In this document: piece by piece, positions 45,561 to 55,600 of the stretch
How the letters are laid out: every line of letters begins with the position of its first letter
How positions within the stretch are numbered: position 1 is the stretch's first letter
Source of the DNA: Prosopocoilus inquinatus
Taxonomy: Eukaryota; Arthropoda; Insecta; Coleoptera; Lucanidae
Assembly (NCBI GenBank): GCA_036172665.1
Contig: CM069872.1
Span: 22,237,001 to 22,301,000 of the forward strand
Length of the DNA stretch: 64,000 nt
Direction of reading: 5' to 3'
Notes under the pieces: model-generated
Seen by the model: the letters and a program-made list of their open reading frames with translations, nothing else
Database searches by the model: none
Told to the model about the DNA's origin: nothing
Position numbers and translations under genes: made by a program

Positions 45561-45579
45561 TTAGCTGGGTAGTGACGTC

Positions 45580-46165
45580 ATATGAATCTTCTATGCAACA
45601 CAGAAAAGTAATTACAATGAATTTTAAGGCTAGTTTACATTATCCGATTTTGCATTAGATTTTCAGTTTCGAGTGGCTAAAACGTGATATTTTTGTCATT
45701 ACACTATTCTATTTTCCATTCGAGAAGCTAGGTTCATTCGAGACAAGCTCGCATATATAAAATCGAACAGAAAAATGTAAAACAGATGACGAATAATGTA
45801 AATTAGCTATTAGGCTCATATTCATAAACAAAACTTAAGCCTGTGACTTACGCTATGCATAATTCAGAAACTGTACGTTTTTTCGCATTTTGGTTATACG
45901 ATTTTTGTATTTGATTTTACTGTTCGATTTTAAATTCGAAGTTGTCTCAAATAAAACTAGCTTCTCAATTGGAAAATCGAATGCAAAATGGGATAATATA
46001 AACTAGCTTTAGTCTATCTCTTAAAGATACATTGGTTCTCCAAAAATGAAATCAATTTTGTGGTTCCATTGATCATTTAATGTAAAAACATGATGAAAGG
46101 TTTTGTTAACCTGCTCTTCTCGATTGAGACAACCTCCTAATTTTAGATAACTGGAACAAGTCAGT
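45580..46165. other. No gene recognised; short inverted words
   Basis: About 45640-45740 and 45900-46010 share inverted words (ATTCTATTTTCCATTCGAGAAGCTAG against CTAGCTTCTCAATTGGAAAATCGAAT; CTAGTTTACATTATCC against ATAATATAAACTAGC), so a fold-back element of about 400 bp, with ends near 45629 and 46012, is likely. Confidence 0.5.
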
Positions 46166-46169
46166 TAGA

Positions 46170-46305
46170 TTGCAGTGGAGCTCTCGAACTATTCCCTTGC
46201 TCAGGAAATTCTAGATTAAGGCCGAAACAGTTGTCCTGGGAATGTTTGGGAAATTCTCTGCAATTAAAACTGATATGCAGCAAATTTTAAATTTGTAATT
46301 TTAAA
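46170..46305. repeat. Old, degenerate alpha block
   Basis: Scattered matches to alpha (GATTGCAGTG-AGCTCTCGA, GCCGAAACAGTTGTCC, CTCTGCAATTAAAACTGATATGCAGCAAATTTT) in the expected order, at far lower identity than the other copies. Confidence 0.5.
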
Positions 46306-46518
46306 AGTTTGCAGTCTTCTAAAAAGATAGATACTAATTTTACGCAAAATGAAATGCGAAAAGATGAAACCACCCAACAAAGTGAAACACAAATTTAAAT
46401 ACGTTGTACCTAATTATTCCACTTTTCGCTTTCTATTTTACGTGAAATGTGGAACTGATTTTAAGTAAATATTTTCAATATGAATAAATCTTAAAGAAAA
46501 AGAAAAAATAACTCAATT

Positions 46519-48000
46519 CTATTCTTCTTCATCTACTTCATATACGTCACCTTCTATGTCAATATGTCGCCTTGGATCATATATTTCTCCAGCCATACGT
46601 AAAAATTCCACAGTACGATCCAGTTTTAGCTCATTGCAACGCTTATAAAACATGTACCTCGCCAAATTTCCTGGTAAATGTGTTTTGCAACGAGCTGCTC
46701 CAGATGTAACGACAGCTTTTGCTGCTCTCCATGAAGATTCAATGCTGTTTATATCAGCACCTGTTTCTGGATCTTTGAAAGTCAATGAATGATTTACCTA
46801 TACAATCACAAAATAAAAAAAAAACTAAAATTAAACTCATCACGTATTATATATTTACTCTCAAATTTTCATAACCAGCATTTTCTAAACAGTCATATAC
46901 CTTCCAAAAGTCACTAATGATCGTGGTACCTGGCAATATCCAGTCTTGAACTATGGACAGTAATGTTTCTTTACTTCTAAAATAATTAATTTCCTTCGGT
47001 AATTGAATTTAGAGTAAAAAGAAAATTTTTAATTAAAATCGACTCTTGTCCGATGAAAATTGTAAGAAAACTACTGTTTAAACTTTAACCGGACACTATA
47101 AACATTAGAGAGACTTAACTTTTTTAACTTTTTTCACTCCTGACAAAGCTATCAATCAATAGTGCTGAATGCTCTTTTTAATTTTTACAGTGTCAAGTTA
47201 AAGTTTAAGAAATAATTTTCTGAGAAAATTTTTACTTTAACTACTGGAATGCCACCAAAAAGCAGTCCCTGGTGTGGTCCAATCGTGATTGATGTAACTC
47301 TTTTTCGACATCTTGGTTAGTAATCACTTGCTGTATATTATATTTAGTACATATAGGTTGTTTTTATTTTATTCTGTAACATATCCCTATGTTGTATTTT
47401 ACTTTTGATAAACGAAATAATTATATTTCCGAAACATCAAGTAAGTCAATAAATTACTCTTTTAGCTCGTTTTTAAAAAGCTTTTTTATTTGTTTCATAT
47501 TCTCTGCAATTCTCACGAGCAGGAACTATCCAAAAAAGTTGTATTTTAAAATAATATCAAAGCTTTGTAAATCTAGGTAACCAAGGTAACATTCATAGTT
47601 ATTTTTTATTCTCAATCTGTCTGATGGAGGATTTCGTTTTCGACCCATACACAAATCCTAACACTTGATGGATGGAAAATTTCATCTTTGCTAAAAAGGT
47701 GCCAGTTCGAAAATGTACCTTTGTCTGACATATCTTCTTTTTCTGTTTTCTCATAGACACTTTATTGTCACAGTACCATCTCCATCCATCAGGTCTAAAA
47801 AATCATATAAATCTAACCAAATGTCTGAGAAAATTTTATTATAGAGCTTCTTACGTCTCTTTGTCTTTTCCAAGTTTCAATGGTGTACCACAATTTGAAC
47901 AAAGGTATGATCCCACGTCAGGAACTACACCCCACTCAACTAATTGTGCTAATAAAGCGATTCGATCATTTTTAACTCAAAAATTTGCCACAAATTAACA
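46519..48000 (-). pseudogene. Merlin (IS1595/ISXO2-like) transposase, broken
   Basis: N-terminal blocks in shifted frames at about 47985-47620: NDRIALLAQLVEWGVVPD, CSNCGTPLKL (zinc ribbon), DGWRWYCDNK, then GTFLAKMKFSIHQVLGFVYG. The catalytic part lies in two exons: 46976-46859 (SIVQDWILPGTTIISDFWKVYDCLENAGY, with the Asp of the ISDxWxxY motif) and 46797-46519 (FKDPETGADINSIESSWRAAK, with IES and the third acidic residue, then LPGNLARYMFYKR). The intron between them has GAGA/GTAAAT and TATAG/GTAAAT borders. The first catalytic segment (VEIDE) was not found. No TIR was identified. A short related-repeat insertion may sit at 47040-47240. Confidence 0.8.
47040..47240. repeat. Repeat family with GTCCGATGAAAATTG and CCGGACA words
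   Basis: CTTGTCCGATGAAAATTG begins it, and TTTAACCGGACACTATAA, CTGACAAAGCTATCAAT and a GTGTCAAGTTAAAGTTTAA tail follow. The same words recur in other orders at 48440-48560 and 48835-48940. Confidence 0.45.
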
Positions 48001-48260
48001 ACCATATTAATAAAACATTATTTCTAACTATGCCTCTTTTAAAGTAACTTAATAGGATGGGAAGGAAATAAATAAATACAATATCGCAAATGATACTTCG
48101 AATAATGGAATAATCAAGAAATGAAAATTTCTTTTGACAGATCGAAAATAAGTCGAATAAATAAATAACTTCGTCATAGCAACGTGATACGAAAAATAAG
48201 AAAATGTATTGAAGTTCCATTATTCACTTGTTTTTGTTTTTTTTTTAAATTAAAAAAAAA

Positions 48261-48418
48261 GAAAAATTTTGTGCAAATCGTTTTTGATTGCAGTGAAAAC
48301 CTGTTTCAGCTCTACTTGGGGCTTCTTCAGCAGAGACGTAGCAAATCCCGCTTCAATTTGTCTATCCTACTGCAATGTCAGGTCAAAAAGCGATAGTAAG
48401 ATGTCGCTATTTTATCTG
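48261..48418 (+). mobile_element. Alpha/beta repeat, short solo copy
   Basis: Begins GAAAAATTTTGTGCAAATCGTTTTTGATTGCAGTG (truncated alpha), continues into inverted beta (GCAAATCCCGCTTCAATTTGTC...AAGCGATAGTAAGATGTCGC) and ends TTTTATCTG. The flanks TTAAAAAAAAAG (48250-48261) and TTAAAAAAAAG (48419-48429) form a short direct repeat. Confidence 0.8.
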
Positions 48419-48429
48419 TTAAAAAAAAG

Positions 48430-48945
48430 AGTAAGTAAAAATCTTAAACCGGACAGAATTATAACGAATAGTGAAATGTTGAGTGCTTTTCCGTTTTTAA
48501 TTCTGTCCGATTTAAGATTAAAAACTTTTTACTTACAATTTTCATCGGACTTCATTTATGAAAGTAAGTGTTAACAGAATATGATAAATGCAGAATGCGC
48601 TGAAGAAGATATACGCAGAATTGCACTGTAACTAAAAATATACCTAACTACAAGAAGAAAGATCCGGCAAAGTAAGTAAAAAGTAATTAAATGTCAAAAG
48701 TGACAATTACAATAAGATAAATTTTGTCAAGTAAATGATGAAAATTTGTTTGAACATTGTAAGAATAATCTCCCATCTTTCATTAAAATCAGCTTAAATA
48801 TTCTCAAGCAACATATATCAATAATTGAAGTTTGTTCTTGTCCGATGAAAATTGCTTCGTCTGAGGAAGCTATAAATCTATAGCGAAACGTTGAGTGTTT
48901 TCCCTTCATATTTCTGTCCGGTTCGAGATTAAAAAGAAACTTTGT
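48430..48945. repeat. Two further GTCCGATG/CCGGACAG repeats; no gene
   Basis: At 48435-48560 AAATCTTAAACCGGACAGAATTATAACG and GAAATGTTGAGTGCTTTTCC precede an inverted AATTCTGTCCGATTTAAGATT and CAATTTTCATCGGAC. At 48835-48940 TTGTCCGATGAAAATTGCTTCGTCTGAGGAAGC, TATAGCGAAACGTTGAGTG and TTCTGTCCGGTTCGAGATTAAA appear. Same family in different arrangements. No coding motif. Confidence 0.45.
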
Positions 48946-49156
48946 ACATATTTCAGTTGTTAAAATGCCAGAAACTGTAAAAGAACTAAAATATGTCGTA
49001 ACTGTGGTTTACTGTGATAACAAAATCAAATAAGCTTATAATTATGTAAATATCAGTTTCTGCGCCAAAATTTTGGTCTAGAAATTCATTTCATTTCGAG
49101 AAATGATCAAAAATTCGTATTTAACACAAAAAACGAATTTCCCTGTATTCTACATT

Positions 49157-49338
49157 TCACACCTATATTTTCTCAGATCATTGCGCCATGCCTCTTGGAC
49201 TTCCTCAGATAATTATTGACCAATAGGAAGAGCAGCAGCTTCAATAATTTTTGTCCCATGAATCAAAATTTTATGGAAACTGTAAGGCATGTAGTACCAT
49301 GGATCAACGTATAGTCTGGCTGATGTCATCGCGTCTTG
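49157..49338 (-). pseudogene. Second RAG1/Transib-like C-terminal fragment
   Basis: The minus strand from about 49335 reads NQDAMTSARLYVDPWYYMP, then SFHKILIHGTKIIEAAALPIGQ, a TAA, then LSEEVQEAWRNDLRKYR. The His pair spaced by five (HKILIH) and the SEEVQEA segment align with the C-terminal zinc pair and E962 region of RAG1-like transposases, and with the intact element at 648-1103. The rest of the gene is absent. It abuts a LINE fragment at about 49340. Confidence 0.78.
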
Positions 49339-49339
49339 A

Positions 49340-49845
49340 TTAAATGCGTTGATTTTTTGATTTATAGGAAGCTAAATTACTTATGAAATCGATATTGATG
49401 ACACTGATGTCTGAGGCCTTTTCCGGATTTTGGAAAAACCGACCAGCAGTGTTGCCCCTTTCCCCGGGCTTGGATTTAGCGTGTATTTCTGATCCGGTTT
49501 GAGAGGCGGTGATTCTAGATTTTTGAGCCAACGGACCAAGTTGTAGACTGTTGGCTTTTGCGCCCGTGATGAAGAAGAAATGAAGACTCAAGTAGCGGAA
49601 GTCCCAAGTCACTGGACGGCTGGAATGAATTTCCCCTTCAGTTTGAAGACGAACGATTTTCCGGAAACTTCTGGCCGACAGGGCCAGACATTTGACGGGG
49701 TTGAGCTCCATTCCGTGGGACTTAAAGTATTGGCACGTAATACCCAGCGAGTTGGAGATATCCGTGTCCCTGTCCTCCAGGAGCAAAATGTCATCCGCGT
49801 AGGCGAGAGCAGACACCCTTAAGTTGGGGGGTCAAATTGCCGCCA
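49340..49845 (-). pseudogene. LINE RT fragment (R2/R4-like, YADD)
   Basis: A 158-codon frame with VSALAYADDILLLEDR (RT catalytic YADD), ITCQYFKSHGMELNPVKCLALS and RSFRKIVR. The K-S-x-G-M-x-L-N-P-x-K-C block is typical of endonuclease-type LINEs such as R2/NeSL. 5' and 3' parts are missing. The last codons (SNLASYKSKNQRI) run into the RAG1-like fragment. Confidence 0.75.
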
Positions 49846-49849
49846 CGTT

Positions 49850-50180
49850 GTTGGGTTTTCGGCATCTCTAGAAATTGGAGATGGAGGTAGTTCACAAACT
49901 GTCCTGCAAGCTGTCCAACGTTAGTACTCTGTGTTTGCTTAATTATAAACGCATCGAAAAAGTGATAAAACGACGCGCTCTTTCAGAAAAGAAGAAAATA
50001 GCAAAATGAAGACAATATGGGATAAGAAATTATTAAAGTTTCGTAACTTGTGCGTGCGATGCTACTATATTAAGAGAAATTGATCCTGACGACTAGAAAT
50101 TATTTGTGGATGAAAATGAAAATAATTTAGATGTGCCTGTACAAAATAAATCAAGTCGGCGGGCAGGTGCGTTCAGAAAT
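49850..50180. other. No gene recognised
   Basis: No open frame of note. Flank of the LINE fragment and the next alpha/beta copy. Confidence 0.3.
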
Positions 50181-50193
50181 CTATAAATTTAAA

Positions 50194-50328
50194 AAAAAGA
50201 TTGTTGCAAATCGTTTTGACAGCAAGCATGGCTGCCTTGCATGGGGCACTTATTAGGAGCAAATCCACTTCAATTTGTCTATCCTACTGCAATGTCAACA
50301 AGCGATCGTAGGATGTCGCTGTTTTATC
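50194..50328 (+). mobile_element. Alpha/beta repeat, short solo copy with about 12-14 bp TSD
   Basis: AAAAAAAGATTGTTGCAAATCG (alpha head) is joined to inverted beta (TTTTGACAGCAAGCATGGCTGCC...GATGTCGCTGTTTTATC). TCTATAAATTTAAA lies at 50180-50193 and at 50327-50340; the first two bases may belong to the element. Confidence 0.83.
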
Positions 50329-50344
50329 TATAAATTTAAATTAA

Positions 50345-51232
50345 GCATGTCGTCTAACAACAGTCGATCATAATCCTTTAGTCACATTTATATTTATTTT
50401 CACAGATCAGATTAATAGTTATGCGGGGATTTAATTTAAATCGACGTGAAACAAAATCATCTGCTGATTCTGTATAATGTTTGACATTTTTTAATATTTT
50501 TAATCAATTGCAAAACTCTTATAGGTGCATATTTAACACGTTTGACCTACGTGCGTGCAATCCTTATCACCTTCGCCAAACGTAACGTATTGTTTTAATT
50601 ACGTTACGTATTTAATGCACGCTTGTATATGACGCACTTGTGAGTGCATTTAGTTTAATGTTGTCTCGAATAAATTAAGCCGCGTTATATTTAAATCTGA
50701 TAGAATACCGATTCACATTTTGCGAAGATTAATACTGACTGTTATTGAAGTTTATTTAAGAGATTAAGTCGTATATGAGTCGGGCATGTTGTGCCGTTGT
50801 CTTTTGTACTGTCATATTGTTTATCTTTTATTTTAATATACGTTTTAAGTACGCGATCTGTGGTTTTGTTGCAACGAACAATTATTTTGGGTGCAAGAGT
50901 GGATTATTATCCTAGGAATTTTTCGAAATTTTGGCAAACTCTGCGATCCTTGGAGGACGGTTCTGCAGTGGCGTAGAAATTAGCCAGAGTCGCTCCTCCT
51001 GGCGCTTTTAACTTGTAACCTCACCATCCTCCTTCTGAGAACTAGCTCGAGACAGCTGATTATCTTCCTCAACAGTAATTTGCTACATTTTTAATTAATT
51101 AATTATTCCGGAGATAAAGTTGATTCATTCAGGTGGTAGTAAAAGCCATTCACCGTTGTGTCGTCTTTTTATCTTTGTCATTTGTTTTTTCTTGTTTTTA
51201 AAATACCTACACATTAATAATTTAAATAAAAT
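50345..51232. other. No gene recognised
   Basis: A palindromic stretch, ACGTAACGTATTGTTTTAATTACGTTACGTA, lies near 50578-50610. The 61-codon plus-strand frame at 50791-50976 has no motif. Confidence 0.35.
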
Positions 51233-51235
51233 GGC

Positions 51236-52382
51236 ACTAATTACACTAGCCTGCGAAAAAATATATTTTTTTGCGGATGAGATGAGACTATGTGCTCTTC
51301 AAAGATTTCAACATTATAAAAAAGACTCTGTTATTAGTTTTTTTGTATCACGTCAGGATTCCAAAAAAATTATACTTTTTAGAGAGTTTTTGTTTACATT
51401 TTGTACGGGTACTTGTACACTTTATTGTCAGACATATAAAAACATGTTAATTGCAAAAGATTTAGAGATTTACCTGAACCGCTAGAATTTACTAAAAAGA
51501 CAAGTGACGATTGGAAATGAGAATCTTTGTTATTCTAATTGTAGTCGATTTTTGTCCAATTTTAAAACTGTCCAGTTAAAGTTTTAAAAACTATTTTCTT
51601 TGATATTTTAGATTAAAAATTCAGTAAATTTTCTCGAATTAAGAAAACTTCCTCTTTTTACTTCCAAAAATATATACGGTCGCACCTCTTTAATTCGAAC
51701 CTCCACAAATCGACGTTTTCTGTAAGTCGAAATTTAGTGATGGTTCTTGCACATTATATGTAACTGTCTATTTCTTTAACTGGAAATCTCTATAATTCGT
51801 AATTTTCCGGTCCCTTGAAATTTGAGTTATGGAGCTTCGATTGTAGTTTGTCTTTCAAAAGCCCTGTACAGTGAAGGTTGGCTGTAGTTAATCCGTTTGT
51901 AGAAGACTCTCGGTTATAACCCTACTAAATACATACTTCGTTTTTTATTTACCGGTTATAAGGAACTTTGGACATAGCAAACCTATTTTGGTGTCTTTTT
52001 GGGTTCAACCACAAATGTGGCGAAACTGTTAGAATCATTTAGACAACGTCTTTTAGTAACATTTACATAATTCATTTTTTCTCAATAGTTGCTTAAACAG
52101 GAACACACGGTATAGTACAAACTAATATTTTGTATAGCATGAAACGTATAAACACTTAAGCACATATCTGTCAGTAATAACAAGTGGAAATGTGCAAACA
52201 AGTGAGTAACAGTTGGCTTATCGAAAATTATAATTAAAAAACCTACTTTGAAATATTGTTATAAAAAAAAGTGCTGCGTGATCAAAAAATTATTATATTT
52301 TTCTCGAACTAATCTACTAAATACACGTAGTCTTATGTCATCCGCAAAACCTTCGCAGGCTAGTGTTATTGGTTGTTGAGTT
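51236..52382. repeat. Inverted repeat, arms about 120 bp, 1.15 kb apart
   Basis: 51240-51350 has ACACTAGCCTGCGAA, TTTTTGCGGATGA, AGACTATGTG and TTTTTTTGTATCACG. The reverse complement of 52270-52382 has ACACTAGCCTGCGAA, TTTTGCGGATGA, AGACTACGTG and TTTTTTGATCACG in the same order. It may be a decayed element with terminal inverted repeats. The open frame 51120-51485 spans the left arm and has no motif. Confidence 0.6.
51673..51847. mobile_element. Pogo-like MITE
   Basis: TACGGTCGCACCTCTTTAATTCGAACC at the left pairs with TTTGAGTTATGGAGCTTCGATTGTA at the right (inward TACAATCGAAGCTCCATAACTCAAA). TA ends and a TTCGA-type interior suit a pogo/Tigger derivative. Confidence 0.65.
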
Positions 52383-52389
52383 GCATTTA

Positions 52390-52640
52390 TTTTATTCTTT
52401 TTATTTACTGAAAATGAATTAATAGAATGCAAATTGTTTTAACGGGTCTGATTTATTTGCTGAGCAGCAGCAATATAATTTTTTTTCTCTTGTGTATGTT
52501 CACGTAAACATTTAAAAATACGTCGACGTCATCATGTCGCTGCATAATTAATTATAGTTCCTCCTGAACTTCTGCTTAAAATGAAGTGAGCTTGTAGAAC
52601 TGGCTCAGTATTGTCAGTGTTGGTAGTCTGGAAGATCGCC
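52390..52640. other. Upstream region of the CRAL-TRIO gene
   Basis: No clear TATA box is fixed. GTCGACGTCATCATG near 52521 and CTCAGTATTGTCAGTGTTGGTAGTC near 52604 lie upstream. The 5' UTR probably starts in the last 100 bp. Confidence 0.35.
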
Positions 52641-52648
52641 GGATAGAA

Positions 52649-55600
52649 ATGGGTAGAATAAAAGAGTTCTTGCAGATTAGTGACGAAGAAATTAAAGCAG
52701 TCAGGAAATTGTATGGCAAAACGGAAGATGACATTAATGAGGACATCAATATATTATTCAATTGGCTAGAGAAGCAACCGCATTTGCCTCAAGCTCATGG
52801 TAAGTCGGGATTAAGAAAAAAAATATGAAAATAATTGGTCGTTGAAAGCAAAAGTAATGCATTCAGAAAAGTCTTTACTTTCATCCTTTTAGGTCTTTTG
52901 ATAAAGTTTTTCTTGACCTTCACTGGTTCTTTGGTCTTTTTTATACAAAACTAGCCATGCCTTCATTCGTGTTGGGCTTCTCTTCATCCAAAAAAAAGTC
53001 TTTTCCTAATTTTTAACCTTCAAGACACTTTGACAATGTCCACCACATCCAGATGGACCTATTTAGTTTGTCTTGATCTTCATTGGTTCTTTGGTCTTTT
53101 TATAAAAAAACTATGTGTGCCTTTATTCGTGTTGAAAGTAGCTTTTTTAATTGAATATGATTAGGTTGGCCTTGATACGGACTGAACTTTGATTTTCATT
53201 TCTTTAATATTAATTTCAATCTTTTTAATCGTTTTACTTGTGTTGGCTGGGTTGACCTTAAAATGGATTAGACTTGACAGTAGGTCAATTTTTTTTTTAA
53301 ATTCTTTGATTCTGATTTCAACAAACAAGTTTGCTAAATGCAAGAGAAAATAATTTTCTGTTCCTCAATTATGGCCTATTGTAATTAATGTATTGATTGT
53401 AATCAGCAGAAAAGTAAACAAACATGTTTGTGTAAATAGTGAATGAATAAACAACGTGGTCTGGTTGTTAATTTAGATTTTAGAAGGCCGCCGGCGGTTT
53501 TTTTCTTTTTTGCAAACAGAAATTTTTTTAAGAAATTATAAAGGCGCACTGAAACGAAAAAAAAATAAGAATTAATTATGTTAGTTAATTAGTTACCAAA
53601 AAATATAATTTGTAGATAAAGTTCGTCTAGAACGTATCCTCCTGAGGAACAAATTTCGAATCGAGCAAACAAAATCCAAATTAGATCACTACTACACGTT
53701 TAAAACCCTTTACCCGGAATTTTACCGCTTGGACCCGGATTCAAGCGCTCTACAAAATGTGAGAAAATCCATGTAAGATCTGCGGGGGTGAGTTTTACAA
53801 ACATACCTACCTAAAATTAATGCCTTTGCGCAGAATCATCGCCCCGATGCCGAAACTTTTACCCAGCCTGGAAAGGTTCGTCTGTTGTCATTTTGTTAAA
53901 GATGAAGAGGACAAATATAATGTTCTGGATAAATTCCAGTACTTGATTAGGTACTGGGAATTACAACTTTCGCATGATTACAGCGCAGCAGACGTGTACG
54001 TCTGGGACTTGAAGTACCTTAACCTTAAACACATTCTAAAACTCGACATCAATCAGATGCAAAAGGGATTCGCCATACTTCGAGTAAGTACCCAAGTATT
54101 TTAATTTTCTTCTCTTTCTTCCTGGTGTAATACTTTTTTATAGCAAGCGTATTCTGCTAGACTGTCGCCTATACATTATATCAATGTGCCTTCCTCGTTC
54201 GACATCGTGATGAATATTCTTCGGCGAACAATGGACGCAAAATTATTCGGGAAAGCAAGTGTCACCTCCCCTTCGCGAAGCTCCGAATAAAAATAACACT
54301 TCTCGTTTGTAGGTGCGAACTCATAAAGATTTGGGTACACTGTATCAAGCCATACTGAAGGAGTACTTGCCCGAGGAATTTGGTGGAAACGCAGGCACAC
54401 TAAGGAAACTTTGTGGTAATTTAAGTCAATCAATTTGATCCACGTTTGAAAAAAATGTTGTCCTTGGGTATTGATGAAATAGTGATCAGGTCGATTAAGA
54501 TGCCGTCGCAATTGCTATTGGTAGTAAGATTGAAGGTGCACGATCCTTTTTCGGGTCTTCATCTCGCTTCTTACATTGTAAATTTGCCTTCGTTTTCTGT
54601 AAAGAGCACTCCAAGGTGATTTCTTGTGTTTGCCAATGATTTTGCATCATGACTAGCTTGTTTCGTTTGGGGCTTTAAAGCTTGTAAGGATCCAAGTGCA
54701 CAAGAATTTCTGATTACCTCAGAATCTTTTGGCAAACAGATATTTGTTGCGTTCATTTTAGTGTAGAGTTCCTTTCTCCAAGAGCTGTCATAAATTTCAA
54801 CTTCAGTTGCATTGGCGTGAAATTGGCTGCATGCTGACTTAACCAAATTGTTGGTGATCGGTTCCCCGCAAAGGTTGATGTTACATGATCTACAAGATGT
54901 GAAGCTCCTTATAAAGTCTTTGGTAGTAAATGATGCTTTAGTCTCTTACTTTGCAAGTAAGTATGTTTTCTCATCTCTTATGCTCTGGTGGTGATTTGCT
55001 AAATAAGATCGTTTGTTATTTTCAAAACTATTGGTTTGAAGCATGTGGCTATGTGATCGCCCAAGAGCAAGAAGATTTTCTCCAACATATCAGAATCTTC
55101 TGCAAACAGAATTTTAGTTTGGAAAGACCTTAAGAATCACATCAACTTCAATTACATTGCTTTGGATTCACTTTGGCTTAGTGACCAAATTGTTGGGCAT
55201 GATGGGATTCCCGAATGAATTGGTCTTGTGACGGTGGAATTTGCTTCAGCCACAGGATCTTTGCTGGGCCTTCCAATCAGTTAGATATTTAGCTTCCTTC
55301 AGAATTTTCAGCCTCTTTCTGTGTAAATTGTTCTGCCTTTACCTTAACTGATTTAATTTGCTTTTAAAGCTTGTAGTGCATGTGGATTTGCTTGGATGCT
55401 TAAAAATAAGAAGACTTTGCTAGTAGCTCCGAATCCTTTGCAAATCGACATTGTAAATTTGGAACGTAATCGCTACGACTTCGTAGAGGCACCTTGAATT
55501 TCAGCTCCAGTTCAGCGCGTTTGGCTTAGGTCTCGATCCCGATTGGTTTACTTTGGTACGTTCACAGTCTTCTGTGACTTTGTGCTTTTCGGCCAGTCTT

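Larger units (their letters stand above)
42747..45569 (-). mobile_element. TA-flanked element with TGACGTC-rich ends and a DUF4806-type gene start
   Basis: The left end reads CCCAGCTAGCACAATGACGT. The right end, read inward, is CCCAGCTAACACACTGACGT, 18 of 20 matching. TA flanks both ends (42745-42746, 45570-45571). The first 165 bp and last 150 bp are packed with ACGTC/TGACGTC. The interior contains two exons of a DUF4806-type protein, a tandem duplication, a hairpin, a pogo-like MITE and MITE M1 copy B. No transposase is recognised, so the superfamily is unknown. Confidence 0.8.

Noticed and set aside
15097..50328. tRNA-derived SINE interpretation of the alpha/beta repeat
   Set aside because: No A box and B box pair was found and copies are internally rearranged; retained only as an alternative mechanism.
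51120..51485. 121-codon plus-strand frame
   Set aside because: Spans one arm of an inverted repeat, no family motif, AT-rich low-complexity translation.
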